Source: Streptomyces armeniacus (GTDB taxonomy: Bacteria; Actinomycetota; Actinomycetes; Streptomycetales; Streptomycetaceae). From it: a stretch of DNA of 64,000 bases. Every line of letters begins with the position of its first letter. The first letter of the stretch is position 1. Below are positions 1 through 8,606 of this stretch, one piece after another. Both the position numbers and the translations under genes were made by a program. The stretch covers positions 7,867,919 to 7,931,918 of the forward strand of contig NZ_CP031320.1 of NCBI RefSeq assembly GCF_003355155.1, given 5' to 3'. A model generated the notes under the pieces. It did no database searches, was not told where the DNA came from, and saw only the letters and a program-made list of their open reading frames with translations.

Positions 1-34
1 AAAAAAAATAACGCCTACCAGGCGGGTAGTAGGC
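1..34. other. Non-homologous end sequence at window start
   Basis: These bases begin with a run of eight A and a small inverted repeat (GCCTAC/GTAGTAGGC). They do not continue the CvnD reading frame in the way family members do. This looks like a contig-end artefact rather than gene sequence. Confidence 0.5.
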
Positions 35-205
35 ATCGATCCCCGCCGAAGCCGACGTCATCACAGCCTCGGTACGCAGCGGATTGATCTCCGAAACCGC
101 GCCGACGAAGGTCGTCTTACCCACGCCGAACCCACCAGCCACCACGATCTTGGCCGAGGTCGTGGAGCGGGCAGCCGCACCGCCGCTAGAGCTTGCGAAG
201 TCCAC
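35..205 (-). CDS. cvnD: CvnD-type Ras-like GTPase, N-terminal fragment
   Basis: Small GTP-binding protein that forms the output part of an actinobacterial conservon, a membrane-associated complex that resembles a eukaryotic G-protein-coupled system. The first 57 codons are present, from a GTG start that overlaps the end of cvnC by 20 bases, the normal arrangement. The P-loop GGFGVGKTT and the family motif SEINPLRTEAVMTSASAGID are both visible. Homology stops right after that motif, where CvnD proteins normally run on for about 130 residues (switch regions and the nucleotide-base motif), so the gene is cut at the edge of the assembled piece, not naturally short. Confidence 0.9.
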
Positions 206-893
206 TGAGCACCCTTTCGAGCAGTGTCACGTCTGGCTGGCCGTCTGCGGTGGAGTCGTCACCACCAGGCTGGTGGATGGCAACGAGTCCGGCCTCGGCC
301 AGGTCGGCGACGAGGATCCGGGCGACGCCGAGCGGAATGGAGAGGAGCGCCGAGATTTCGGCGACCGACTTGATCTCGTAGCACAGCCGGCAGATCCGCT
401 GGTGCTCGGGCAACTGGCCCTGGAGCTGGGCGAATTCGGCGGTCGTGCTCACCAGTGCCTCGATGGCGAGCTGGTACCGAGGACGGGTCCGGCCACCCGT
501 CATGGCGTACGGCCGCACCAGCTGCTGCGGCTCGCCACGCCCGTCCGCGCCGCTCTGTTCGGAGCGGGGCCGGGGCGGCTGCACCGGCTGGATGCGGGAG
601 GGGGACGGCGGCGGCTGGTGGGGCCGGGACTGTGGGGCCGACTCCGGTGCGGAGTACGGCTGTTGACCGTGCTGGGGCTGCTGGGGCTGCCCCGGCTGGT
701 AGTGCTGCTGCGACGCATGCTGCCCACGCTGCCCCTGTGACTGCTGGGGCGGCTGTGGTTCCTGCTGCTGCCGCTGGCCGCGCACGTGATCGCTGGGCGC
801 GGAGGGGAAGTTGTAGCGCTTCAGGGGCGCGCCCTGAGACTGCTGCTGGTCACGGCCACTTCCGTACGACGGACCGCCTGGGGGCGTTGTCAC
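186..893 (-). CDS. cvnC: CvnC, DUF742 protein of the conservon
   Basis: Third conservon component (235 aa). The first half (about residues 1-120) is disordered and rich in Gln, Pro and Gly. The second half is a DUF742 domain with the usual opening LVRPYAMTGGRTRP and the conserved segment LCYEIKSVAEISALL, a winged-helix-like fold. In studied conservons CvnC binds the other members at the membrane. The stop overlaps the start of cvnD, which implies translational coupling. The N-terminal tail is longer and more Gln-rich than in many homologues. Confidence 0.93.
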   Translation of the reverse strand: MTTPPGGPSYGSGRDQQQSQGAPLKRYNFPSAPSDHVRGQRQQQEPQPPQQSQGQRGQHASQQHYQPGQPQQPQHGQQPYSAPESAPQSRPHQPPPSPSRIQPVQPPRPRSEQSGADGRGEPQQLVRPYAMTGGRTRPRYQLAIEALVSTTAEFAQLQGQLPEHQRICRLCYEIKSVAEISALLSIPLGVARILVADLAEAGLVAIHQPGGDDSTADGQPDVTLLERVLSGLRKL

Positions 894-1024
894 GTTTCCT
901 CCTCCGGCTCACGGACTAGCGGGCCACACTTGCCAGTTACTGCCTCAGCATCCGAGCGGACACCGCGTCCCCGCACCTTATGGGGCGGAGACGCAATGCG
1001 CACGGCCTGTCTCATGTTTGCGCA

Positions 1025-1438
1025 CTAGTTGAGAAGGCTTCCTTGAAGCTCGGCACGGAGGTCGGGGGTGAGGACGGTGCCCGCACGGTCGACGAGCAGC
1101 GCCATCTCGTACCCGACAAGACCGATATCGGCCTCCGGATGCGCGAGCACCGCCAGCGACGAACCGTCCGAGATGGACATGATGAAGAGGAACCCCCGCT
1201 CCATCTCCACCACCGTCTGGTTCACGAGGCCGCCCTCGAAGATCCGGGACGCGCCCGCGGTGAGCGAGGTCAGACCCGACGCGACAGCCGCCAGCTGGTC
1301 GGCCCGGTCGCGCGGGAAGCCCTCGGACAACGCGAGAAGCAGTCCGTCGGCGGAGACCACCACCGTGTGCGACACACCCGGGGTGTTGTCCACGAAGTTG
1401 GTGATCAACCAGTTCAGGTTCTGCGCCGCCTGGCTCAT
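1025..1438 (-). CDS. cvnB: CvnB, roadblock/LC7 domain protein
   Basis: Roadblock/LC7-fold protein of 137 aa, the conservon member likened to a GTPase regulator (MglB-like). The start used is the ATG before SQAAQNLNWLITNFV, because homologues begin there; a longer frame upstream runs into cvnA. Typical motifs seen are GVSHTVVVSADGLLLALSEG and FPRDRADQLAAVASGLTSL. It lies 10 bases after cvnA and 131 bases before cvnC in the same operon. Confidence 0.95.
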   Translation of the reverse strand: MSQAAQNLNWLITNFVDNTPGVSHTVVVSADGLLLALSEGFPRDRADQLAAVASGLTSLTAGASRIFEGGLVNQTVVEMERGFLFIMSISDGSSLAVLAHPEADIGLVGYEMALLVDRAGTVLTPDLRAELQGSLLN

Positions 1439-1448
1439 CGGGCTCACA

Positions 1449-4400
1449 CTAACGCTCCTGATCGTAGGTGCTGCCGGGGCCGTAGCCCTGTCGGTCATTC
1501 TGGGTGTTCTCGCCTGCGGTGCGTCCTCTGCGGATGCCGCGGTGCAGGTTACTCAGCCTGCCGCGGACGTCCTCCGGCGCCCTGGACACCTGCGGGCCGC
1601 CCTGCGCGTTCTGCTCCGCGGTGCCCTCGACCAGGTTGGCCTTGGGCACCCGCAGGGGGAGGCCGGACTCGGTGACGCCTCCGGCTTCCGGTTTGCGGAG
1701 CTTGCCGGCCCGGCTCCAGCGCTCGTCGTTGGCCGACTGCCAGCCGGGATCCGCGCCTTCCTGCGGGTCCTGCTGTGGCGCTGGGGACGCCTGGGACGAC
1801 CGTGACGGCAGCGCCAGTGGAGATTCCGCTTGCGGCTGCTGCGGTGCATCCGGACCCCCTTCGGGCTGCGGCCGTCCACGGTCCCGCTGCGGCAGACCCG
1901 CGCCGGTCGTAGAGCGGACACTGCTCGGAGAAGGGCCCAGACGGTCGAAGCCTACGCGGTCGCGGGCTGCGTCGGGAACGCTCTCGGCGGATTCCGCTTG
2001 TGGCTGTACGGGCTGCTGCGCACCGTACGAGGAGGGTTCCGGGGCGTAGTCGGACGGCGGGTAGCCGGGCTGCTGGTAGCCGTCCACGGGGGCGTACTGG
2101 CCCGTGTGCTCCGGGGAGTAGCCGCCGGGGTCGTAGCCGGGCTGGGGGGCGTAGCCCTGCCCGCCGTCGTAGCCGGGCTGGTTCTCGTAGCCGCTCTGGC
2201 CGTCGTGCCCCTGCCGGCCGTCGTACCCTGGCTGACCCTCGTAGCCCGGCTGGTAGCCGCCCTGGCCCGGGTCGTAGCCGTACGGCACCGGCTGCTGCCC
2301 CTGGCCGCCCGGCTGCGCCTGGCCCTGGCCGTAGTCCTGCTGCTGCGCCTCCAGCGCGGCACGGCGCTCGTCGCGCTGCAGGGAGCGGCCGACCGGGTCG
2401 AGCGCCGACGGGTCCGCCGAGGGGCCGTCAGGGCCGTAGCGGGAGTCGTCGAAGCCGAGGTCGGCCGCGGACGGCAGATGCCTGTCGAACACCGGCTGCG
2501 GGGCGCTCGGCTGGTCCGGGACGATCCGGGAGACGGTGAAGTCCTCCTCGGCCGGCTGCTCGTCGCCACCGCCGCCGCGCGTGATCGCCTGGGGCAGCAT
2601 GACCAGCGAGGTGGTGCCCGCCTGCTCGCCCGAGGGCCGGAGCTGGACGCGGATGCCGTGCCGGTTGGCCAGCCGGCCGACCACGAAGAGGCCCATGCGC
2701 TGCGAGATGGCGGCGTCCACGGTGGGCGGGTTCGCCAGCTTGTGGTTGATGTCCGCGAAGTCCTCCGCGGTCAGACCGATGCCCTTGTCGTGGATCTCGA
2801 TCATCACGCGGCCGTCCGGCAGCCGGGTCGCGGTGACCCGGACCTTGGTCTGCGGGGAGGAGAACGACGTGGCGTTCTCCAGCAGCTCGGCCAGCAGGTG
2901 GACGAGGTCGCTGACGGCCGCGCCGTGGATCTCGGTCTCCGGCACCCCGGACAGTTCGATGCGCTCGTAGTGCTCCACCTCGGAGGACGCGGCGCGGAGC
3001 GTGTCGACGAGCGGCACGGGCTGGTTCCAGCGGCGGCCCGGCTCCTCGCCCGCGAGGACCAGCAGGTTCTCGCCGTTGCGGCGCATACGCGTCGCGAGGT
3101 GGTCCATCCGGAAGAGGTGCTCCAGCTGCTCCGGGTCGGCCTCGTTGTTCTCGAGCTCCGAGACGAGGGCGAGCTGCCGCTCGATGAGGCCCTGGTTGCG
3201 GCTGGAGAGGTTGGTGAAGATCGCGCTGACGTTGCCGCGCAGCAGCGCCTGCTCGGCGGCGAGCCGTACGGCCTCGCGGTGCACCTGGTCGAAGGCGCGC
3301 GCGATCTCGCCTATCTCGTCCCGGCTGTCGATGGGGATCGGCTGCACGCGGGTGTCCACGCGGCCCGGCTCGGTCCGCGAGAGCTGGTCGACGAGCGACG
3401 GCAGCCGCGTCTGCGCCACGTCGAACGCCGCGCCGCGCAGCGTACGCATGCTGCGGCCCATCGAGCGGGCCATCATGCCGGCGATGAGGAACGCCACCAG
3501 CAGCGCGGTCAGTACGATGCCTGCGTTGATGAACGTGTCCCGGCGGGCGTCCGACGCGATCTGCTCCGTCTCCCGTACGGCGTCGCCCGCGAGCTTCTTC
3601 TCGACCACGCGGTACGCGTCGGCCTTCGCCGTCGACGTGCTGAACCACGTGCTGGGCGTGATGCCCTTCTCCTTCAGGGCGCTCTCGCCGGCGCCGCTGC
3701 TGATGGCCGTGACCATGTCCTTCAGCGGCGGCGGGGCGACGAACGGCTGGTCCTTGGACTCGGCCTCCGCCTTGGCCGCGGCGGCCTTCTCCTTGCCCTC
3801 CTGCTCGACCTTGCGCAGCTCGCTCTCCAGAAGCTCGACGTCCTGTGGGCGGCCGCCGGAGACGTACTCCGCGAGAGCGACGTTCTCCAGATACGCGTAC
3901 GAGGCGAAGGCCGTGAGCTGCTTCTTCTTCGCCGCCGCGGACGGGCCGGGCTCGAGGATGAGATGCATGCCGATGGCGCGCTGCAGCGACTCGGCCGACT
4001 TGGTGAGGGAGATGGCGTAGACGGTACGGCCGTAAGAGGTGACGTTGCCGGTGCCCAGCCCGAGTTCGTTGGCGAGCTCCATCAGCGGGTGCTGTACCTG
4101 GGTGTACGCCTCCTCCGTCTGCACGCCGCTCAGCCGGTCGCTGTACGCGGCCTGGCGGAGCGGTCCGAGTTTCGGCTCGGCCTTGCGGAGGGCGGCGAGG
4201 CGGCGCTTGAGGCCTTGCTTGTCCGGGATCTCTTCGGCGCGGGCGTCGAACCGCTTCTTGGCTTGGTCGGTGGCCGCGCGCAGCTCCTGCACCTGGGGGT
4301 TGTCGCGGTCGCCCGCGAGGAGCGGCTCGGCGCTCCGGTCCCGCTCGTTGAGCAGGGCCTGGCCGTAGTCGGCGGCGGACTCGACGAGTTCGGCGATGTG

Positions 4401-4676
4401 CCGGGCGTCCTCGGCGTCGTTCCAGGTGTCGATCGTGTGCTGGACGCGGAAGCCGCCGAAGACGAGGGCCACCAGAACGGGGATGAGCAGGATCGCGTTC
4501 AACCGGGTGGGTACGCGCCAGTTCCGCATCGCGAAGCGGCTGCCGCTGGTGGCGGGCGCCTCGGGCACGTCCACGCTTCCCGCAGCGGACCGGGCCGGCG
4601 GGGTGAAGTTCCCCCGCGACTCGTCGCGCGCCTGCGGGGCAGAGCCCGTCTTGCTACGCCTCACTCGACTACTCAC
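1449..4676 (-). CDS. cvnA: CvnA, nitrate/nitrite-sensor-type histidine kinase-like protein
   Basis: Membrane sensor that heads the conservon (1075 aa). A short cytoplasmic N-terminus is followed by a membrane helix (about 60-78), an extracytoplasmic NIT (nitrate/nitrite-sensing) domain (about 85-330), a second membrane helix (about 380-402), a HAMP-like linker and a HATPase_c domain. The HATPase carries an N-box (LAELLENATSFSSP, about 595) and a G1 box (DKGIGL, about 630). No clear phospho-accepting histidine box is visible, as is usual for CvnA. The last ~370 residues are disordered, with many PGY and QPGY repeats between about 790 and 880. It is the first gene of the operon. Confidence 0.94.
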   Translation of the reverse strand: MSSRVRRSKTGSAPQARDESRGNFTPPARSAAGSVDVPEAPATSGSRFAMRNWRVPTRLNAILLIPVLVALVFGGFRVQHTIDTWNDAEDARHIAELVESAADYGQALLNERDRSAEPLLAGDRDNPQVQELRAATDQAKKRFDARAEEIPDKQGLKRRLAALRKAEPKLGPLRQAAYSDRLSGVQTEEAYTQVQHPLMELANELGLGTGNVTSYGRTVYAISLTKSAESLQRAIGMHLILEPGPSAAAKKKQLTAFASYAYLENVALAEYVSGGRPQDVELLESELRKVEQEGKEKAAAAKAEAESKDQPFVAPPPLKDMVTAISSGAGESALKEKGITPSTWFSTSTAKADAYRVVEKKLAGDAVRETEQIASDARRDTFINAGIVLTALLVAFLIAGMMARSMGRSMRTLRGAAFDVAQTRLPSLVDQLSRTEPGRVDTRVQPIPIDSRDEIGEIARAFDQVHREAVRLAAEQALLRGNVSAIFTNLSSRNQGLIERQLALVSELENNEADPEQLEHLFRMDHLATRMRRNGENLLVLAGEEPGRRWNQPVPLVDTLRAASSEVEHYERIELSGVPETEIHGAAVSDLVHLLAELLENATSFSSPQTKVRVTATRLPDGRVMIEIHDKGIGLTAEDFADINHKLANPPTVDAAISQRMGLFVVGRLANRHGIRVQLRPSGEQAGTTSLVMLPQAITRGGGGDEQPAEEDFTVSRIVPDQPSAPQPVFDRHLPSAADLGFDDSRYGPDGPSADPSALDPVGRSLQRDERRAALEAQQQDYGQGQAQPGGQGQQPVPYGYDPGQGGYQPGYEGQPGYDGRQGHDGQSGYENQPGYDGGQGYAPQPGYDPGGYSPEHTGQYAPVDGYQQPGYPPSDYAPEPSSYGAQQPVQPQAESAESVPDAARDRVGFDRLGPSPSSVRSTTGAGLPQRDRGRPQPEGGPDAPQQPQAESPLALPSRSSQASPAPQQDPQEGADPGWQSANDERWSRAGKLRKPEAGGVTESGLPLRVPKANLVEGTAEQNAQGGPQVSRAPEDVRGRLSNLHRGIRRGRTAGENTQNDRQGYGPGSTYDQER

Positions 4677-5011
4677 CTCTCGGGCGCTCGGCTCCCGACT
4701 CAGGTCGGGTCGTGGCTACTGCTGAGTTCAGCGAATTTCAGCACGTCACTGCACCTCTTTCCAAACTCTTGACGGGACGGGGAATTTATGGCAGGCAAGA
4801 TTGAATAATTCGTGCATCACAGACGTAATCCGACAAAGCCCCATAGAATCGTGCGCAGAGTGAAGTGTTCCGCTCGCCGCCTGTGTTGGCCGTGTGTCAA
4901 TCACGTATCGAAATGTTATGAAGCCCTCATCATGGCATGACAAAGAAACCGGTGGCCCGCGGCAACTACCTTGCGGGCCCGGCTAGTTGTCAGACTGGTG
5001 GATCGACGGGG
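4677..5011. promoter_or_regulatory. Intergenic region upstream of cvnA, with a terminator
   Basis: No gene is seen here. The part nearest cvnA (about 4740-4930) is clearly less GC-rich than its surroundings, as expected of a promoter for the leftward conservon operon, but no -10/-35 pair can be assigned with certainty. A hairpin at 4954-4979 (stem GGCCCGC/GCGGGCC, 12-base loop) sits just after the upstream CvnD fragment and could end its transcript. Confidence 0.5.
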
Positions 5012-5183
5012 TCACTTGAGGCGGGCGAGCAGGGCGTGCTCGACCAACGTGATGAGTCCGCTCTTGGCGTCGGCGCGGTGCCTGGCGTCGGTGGTGATGA
5101 TCGGCGCGTCCGGCCCGATCTGCAACGCCTCCCGCACCTCCTCCGGCGTATACGGCTGATGCCCGTCAAAACCGTTCAACGCG
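5012..5183 (-). CDS. CvnD-type GTPase, C-terminal fragment of a second conservon
   Basis: The minus strand encodes the last 56 residues of a CvnD, including QPYTPEEVREALQIGP and DAPIITTDARHRADAKSGL, then a stop. The N-terminal ~140 residues are missing because the sequence turns into adapter-like DNA at about 5184. It lies directly upstream of cvnA in the same direction, so if the join-free part is real, two conservons were in tandem. It cannot be shown from here whether this is the missing end of the GTPase at 35-205 or a different gene. Confidence 0.85.
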
Positions 5184-5272
5184 ATCTGTTGTGTTTGCTA
5201 TCACGCTACCCCCTGCCCCCGCATACTCCCCCTATGCCCTCCCGGGCAGCTTCAGATGTGTATCAGAGCCAG
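5184..5272. other. Assembly join with Nextera adapter remnant
   Basis: The right part matches the Nextera read-1 adapter: CCCGGGCAGC followed by a mosaic end differing at two positions from AGATGTGTATAAGAGACAG. The left part is a weaker match to the reverse adapter. The CvnD fragment is cut on the left and the importer lipoprotein begins abruptly on the right. Translation through the mosaic end gives the known artefact peptide MCIRAS. Confidence 0.85.
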
Positions 5273-5294
5273 CCCCGCCCCCGGGGCGGCCGTC

Positions 5295-6611
5295 ATGGCT
5301 AGCCGCCCGCCGAGCAGACGCCGCGTCCTGGCCGCCGGCCTCGGGGCCGCGCTGGCGGGCGCCGGCACGGCGTCCTGCGCCAACGCCTCGGCCGGCCAGG
5401 GCGATCCCGACGGCCCCGTGACCCTCTGGTCGGCGCTGCGCGGCACCGACACCCTGGTCGCCAAGTGGAACGCGCTCCACCCCGACGACCCCGTCGACTT
5501 CTCCCCGATGACCTCCGGCCTCGCGGGCGGCAACGCCAAGCTCTCGAATGCCGCCCGCGCCGGGAACGCCCCCGACATCGTCACCATCGTCGACGCCGAC
5601 CTGCCGTCCTTCGCCATCGACGGCGTATGCGCCGACGTCACCGGCCTCGTCACCCCGCGGCTGCGCACCCAACTCGGCCCGCAGGCCTGGACGAACGGCA
5701 AGCTGGACGGCCGGGTCTACGGCATCCCGCTGGACCTGGGCCCGATGCTGCTCGCGTACCGCAAGGACCTCCTCGAAGCGCACCGCGTCGGAATCCCCGT
5801 CACCTGGGAGGAGTTCCACGACGCGGCGCGCACCCTCAGGCGGCGCTCCGGCACCCACCTGACGTCCTTCCACCCCAACGCGTACAACGTGCTCGCCGGT
5901 CACGCCATGCAGAGCGGCGGCCAGTGGTTCGCCACCGAGGGCGACACCTGGGTGGTCGACTTCCTCGACGAGCCCACCCGCCGCGTCGCGGACTACTGGC
6001 AGCGGCTGATCGACGAGGACCTGCTGTTCGTCGCCCCCGGCAGCAGCCAGGAGTGGATGTCCGCGCTCGCCCGCGGCCGGGTGGCCGCCCACCTCGTGGG
6101 GCCGTGGGGGCTGGCGGCCCTGGCCTCCTCGGTGCCCGGCACCTCCGGCCGCTGGCGCGTGGCCCCGCTGCCGCAGTGGGGTACGGGCAGGCCCGTCGTG
6201 GGCACCGACGGCGTCTCCCTGCACGCCATCACCGCCGACAGCCCGCGCAAGAAGCGCGCGATGCGGTTCCTGGAGTGGATGTCGACGACACCCGAGGCGA
6301 TCACCGCCCGGCTCTCCGGCGGCCGTTCGAGCCTCTTCCCCGCCGCGCCGGCCCAGGTCGAGGCCGCCTCGCGCCAGTTCGAGACCGACTTCTACGGCGG
6401 CCAGGACCTGTACGCCCTCGTGACCGAGCAGGCCCGCCTGCTGCGTACGGGCTGGACGTGGGGGCCGCGCATGCAGGCCACCGCGACGTCCCTGCACAAC
6501 GGCCTGGCCCGGCTCTCGTACGGCACGAAGGTCACCGAGGCGCTGCGCTCGGCGCAGGCCGAGACCCTGCCCGACATGCGCAGTCTGGGCCTGAAGGTGA
6601 GGCAGGCATGA
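5295..6611 (+). CDS. ABC sugar transporter substrate-binding lipoprotein
   Basis: Extracellular solute-binding protein of family 1 (438 aa), probably delivering a sugar to the two permeases that follow. The N-terminus has a twin-arginine-like SRRRVLAAG stretch and a lipobox ending TASC, so it should be membrane-anchored. The mature protein has the family layout, with VTLWSALRGTDTLVAKWNA at the start and a conserved region around GPWGLAAL. The ATG used is the first after the adapter join and is only 22 bases from it; a slightly longer natural N-terminus cannot be excluded. Its stop overlaps the next start (ATGA). The substrate cannot be told from sequence. Confidence 0.9.
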   Translation: MASRPPSRRRVLAAGLGAALAGAGTASCANASAGQGDPDGPVTLWSALRGTDTLVAKWNALHPDDPVDFSPMTSGLAGGNAKLSNAARAGNAPDIVTIVDADLPSFAIDGVCADVTGLVTPRLRTQLGPQAWTNGKLDGRVYGIPLDLGPMLLAYRKDLLEAHRVGIPVTWEEFHDAARTLRRRSGTHLTSFHPNAYNVLAGHAMQSGGQWFATEGDTWVVDFLDEPTRRVADYWQRLIDEDLLFVAPGSSQEWMSALARGRVAAHLVGPWGLAALASSVPGTSGRWRVAPLPQWGTGRPVVGTDGVSLHAITADSPRKKRAMRFLEWMSTTPEAITARLSGGRSSLFPAAPAQVEAASRQFETDFYGGQDLYALVTEQARLLRTGWTWGPRMQATATSLHNGLARLSYGTKVTEALRSAQAETLPDMRSLGLKVRQA

Positions 6612-7600
6612 GTACGTCCACCGTCCCCGGCACCTCCCGTACGGTGCACACGCCGCCGAGTGCCCGCGCGTCCACCCCCGCGACCCGTCCGCGCCGTCCG
6701 CAGCGGCAGGCGGTGGGCGTCCTCCTCGGGCCGTTCGTCCTGCTGCTGGTCGCCGTGTTCCTGGTGCCGGTGCTGTACGCGGTCCGGCTGAGCTTCTTCT
6801 CCGAGACCCACACCGGCCTCGGCTTCGGCAAGGCCCGTACCGCCTTCGTGGGCCTGCGCAACTACGCGGCCGTGCTGTCCGATCCGAGCTTCGTGAGCGG
6901 TGTCGGCGTCACGCTCCTGTACGCGCTCGTGTTCCTGCCCCTTGTCCTGACCGGCGGGCTCGCCCTGGCCCTGCTGTTCGACTCGGGGCTGGTGCGCGCG
7001 CGACAGCTCAGCCAGACCGTGCTGTTCGTGCCGCACGCCGTGCCCGGCATCATCGCCACCGTCATCTGGCTGTACCTCTACACGCCCGGTCTCTCGCCCG
7101 TACTCGACGTGCTGGGCAGCGCCGATGTCACCGTGAACTTCCTCGGCCTGCGCATGCTGATCCCGTCCCTGGTGAACATCGCGCTGTGGAGCGGGCTCGG
7201 CTACACCGCCGTCATCTTCTTCGCCGCCCTGCGCGCGATTCCCCGCGAGCTCGTCGAGGCCGCCGAGGTCGACGGCGCGGGCCCGGTGCGCACGGCGCTG
7301 ACGATCAAGGTGCCGATGATCCGCGGCACCCTGTCCACCGTGGCCATCTTCACCACGATCGCCGCGCTCCAGCTGTTCACCGAACCGATGCTGCTGAGCC
7401 GGGCCACGCCGCTGGTCGGCCCCCGCTTCACGCCGAACATGTACATCTTCGACGCGGCCTTCACCCGTAACAACTACGGCCTGGCGTCCGCCGCCTCCGT
7501 CCTGCTGCTGCTCGTGTGCTGCGCCCTGTCCTACGTGGTGACGCGGGGCACGGCCCGCACCGGCCGGCGCGTCCCCGACTCCAGGAAGGCCCGCCCGTGA
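6608..7600 (+). CDS. ABC sugar transporter permease, MalF type
   Basis: Inner-membrane permease (330 aa) of a carbohydrate importer (CUT1 class). About six membrane helices follow a disordered Thr/Pro-rich N-terminus of ~35 residues. The cytoplasmic EAA loop that contacts the ATPase reads EAAEVDGAGPVRTALTIKVP. The start overlaps the binding-protein stop and its own stop overlaps the next GTG, so the three genes are co-translated. No ATPase gene is present, as is common in Streptomyces, where a shared MsiK-type ATPase serves many importers. Confidence 0.93.
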   Translation: MSTSTVPGTSRTVHTPPSARASTPATRPRRPQRQAVGVLLGPFVLLLVAVFLVPVLYAVRLSFFSETHTGLGFGKARTAFVGLRNYAAVLSDPSFVSGVGVTLLYALVFLPLVLTGGLALALLFDSGLVRARQLSQTVLFVPHAVPGIIATVIWLYLYTPGLSPVLDVLGSADVTVNFLGLRMLIPSLVNIALWSGLGYTAVIFFAALRAIPRELVEAAEVDGAGPVRTALTIKVPMIRGTLSTVAIFTTIAALQLFTEPMLLSRATPLVGPRFTPNMYIFDAAFTRNNYGLASAASVLLLLVCCALSYVVTRGTARTGRRVPDSRKARP

Positions 7601-8490
7601 CCACCTCCACCGCTCCGGTCCCCACCGCCTCCGTGCCCGCCCGCTCCGTGCCCGCGGGCCGCCCGTACGGCCGCGTCGTCGCGAACGTCGTGGTCGGCGT
7701 CAGCGTGCTGTACGCGCTGCTGCCCCTGCTGTGGCTGCTGCTCGCCTCCACGGTGGACGCGGAGGCGCTGTTCGCCTCGGACTTCTTCGGCCCGTCGAAC
7801 TTCGCCCTCGTGGACAACATCCGCACTCTGCTCGCCCAGGACGACGGCGCGTACCTCACCTGGTACGGCAACAGCCTGCTGTACGCGGTGGGCGGCGCCG
7901 CCGTCGGCGCCCTGGTCAGCACCGCCGCCGGGTACGTCTTCGACAAGTTCGAATTCGCGGGCAAGGGCGCCCTGTTCGCCCTCATCCTGATCTCGGTGAT
8001 GGTGCCGGCCACGGTGCTCGCCCTGCCGCTGTACCTGCTCGCCTCCGACCTGGGACTGGCGAACACGGTCTGGTCGGTGCTGATCCCGGTGCTGTTCAAC
8101 CCCTTCGGCGTGTATCTGGCGCGGATGTTCTCCGCCTCCTATGTCCCCGACGAGGTGCTGGAGGCCGCCCGCGTCGACGGCGCGAACGAGCTGCGCAGCT
8201 TCCTGTCCGTGGGGCTGCGGATGCTCGCCCCCGGCTACGTGACCATCTTCCTGTTCCAGCTGACGGCGATCTGGAACAACTTCTTCCTCCCCCTGGTGAT
8301 GCTCAACGACGCCTCCCTCTACCCGCTCAGCCTCGGCCTCTACAGCTGGAACTCCACCGCGCCCATCAACCCCGACTACTACCCGCTGATGGTCATCGGC
8401 TCCCTGCTGGCACTGCTGCCGCTGGTCATCGCGTTCCTGCTGCTCCAGCGCCACTGGCGCTCCGGCCTCACCGCGGGCAGCGTGAAGTGA
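7597..8490 (+). CDS. ABC sugar transporter permease, MalG type
   Basis: Second permease (297 aa) of the importer. The GTG start overlaps the previous stop (GTGA). It has the expected membrane helices and an EAA loop beginning EAARVDGANELRSFLSVGLR. The C-terminal LLLQRHWRSGLTAGSVK is typical of MalG-like subunits. Just after the stop, the bases GTGAAGTGACGCCGTACGG occur twice (overlapping the last codons, then again to about 8521), a small tandem duplication of the gene end. Confidence 0.93.
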   Translation: MTTSTAPVPTASVPARSVPAGRPYGRVVANVVVGVSVLYALLPLLWLLLASTVDAEALFASDFFGPSNFALVDNIRTLLAQDDGAYLTWYGNSLLYAVGGAAVGALVSTAAGYVFDKFEFAGKGALFALILISVMVPATVLALPLYLLASDLGLANTVWSVLIPVLFNPFGVYLARMFSASYVPDEVLEAARVDGANELRSFLSVGLRMLAPGYVTIFLFQLTAIWNNFFLPLVMLNDASLYPLSLGLYSWNSTAPINPDYYPLMVIGSLLALLPLVIAFLLLQRHWRSGLTAGSVK

Positions 8491-8606
8491 CGCCGTACGG
8501 TGCGTGAAGTGACGCCGTACGGAGGCGGATTCGGCTGCTCATGCGGTTCGCGCCCGAGGACTCGTCCGAGCCAACGAGCCGACCGCGGGGGAGCGTCGCA
8601 CTGGCA

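Noticed and set aside
1830-4772. A 980-codon open frame on the plus strand
   Set aside because: It is antisense to cvnA and owes its length to high GC; its composition (Arg, Gly, Val, Leu rich, no domains) is that of a shadow frame.
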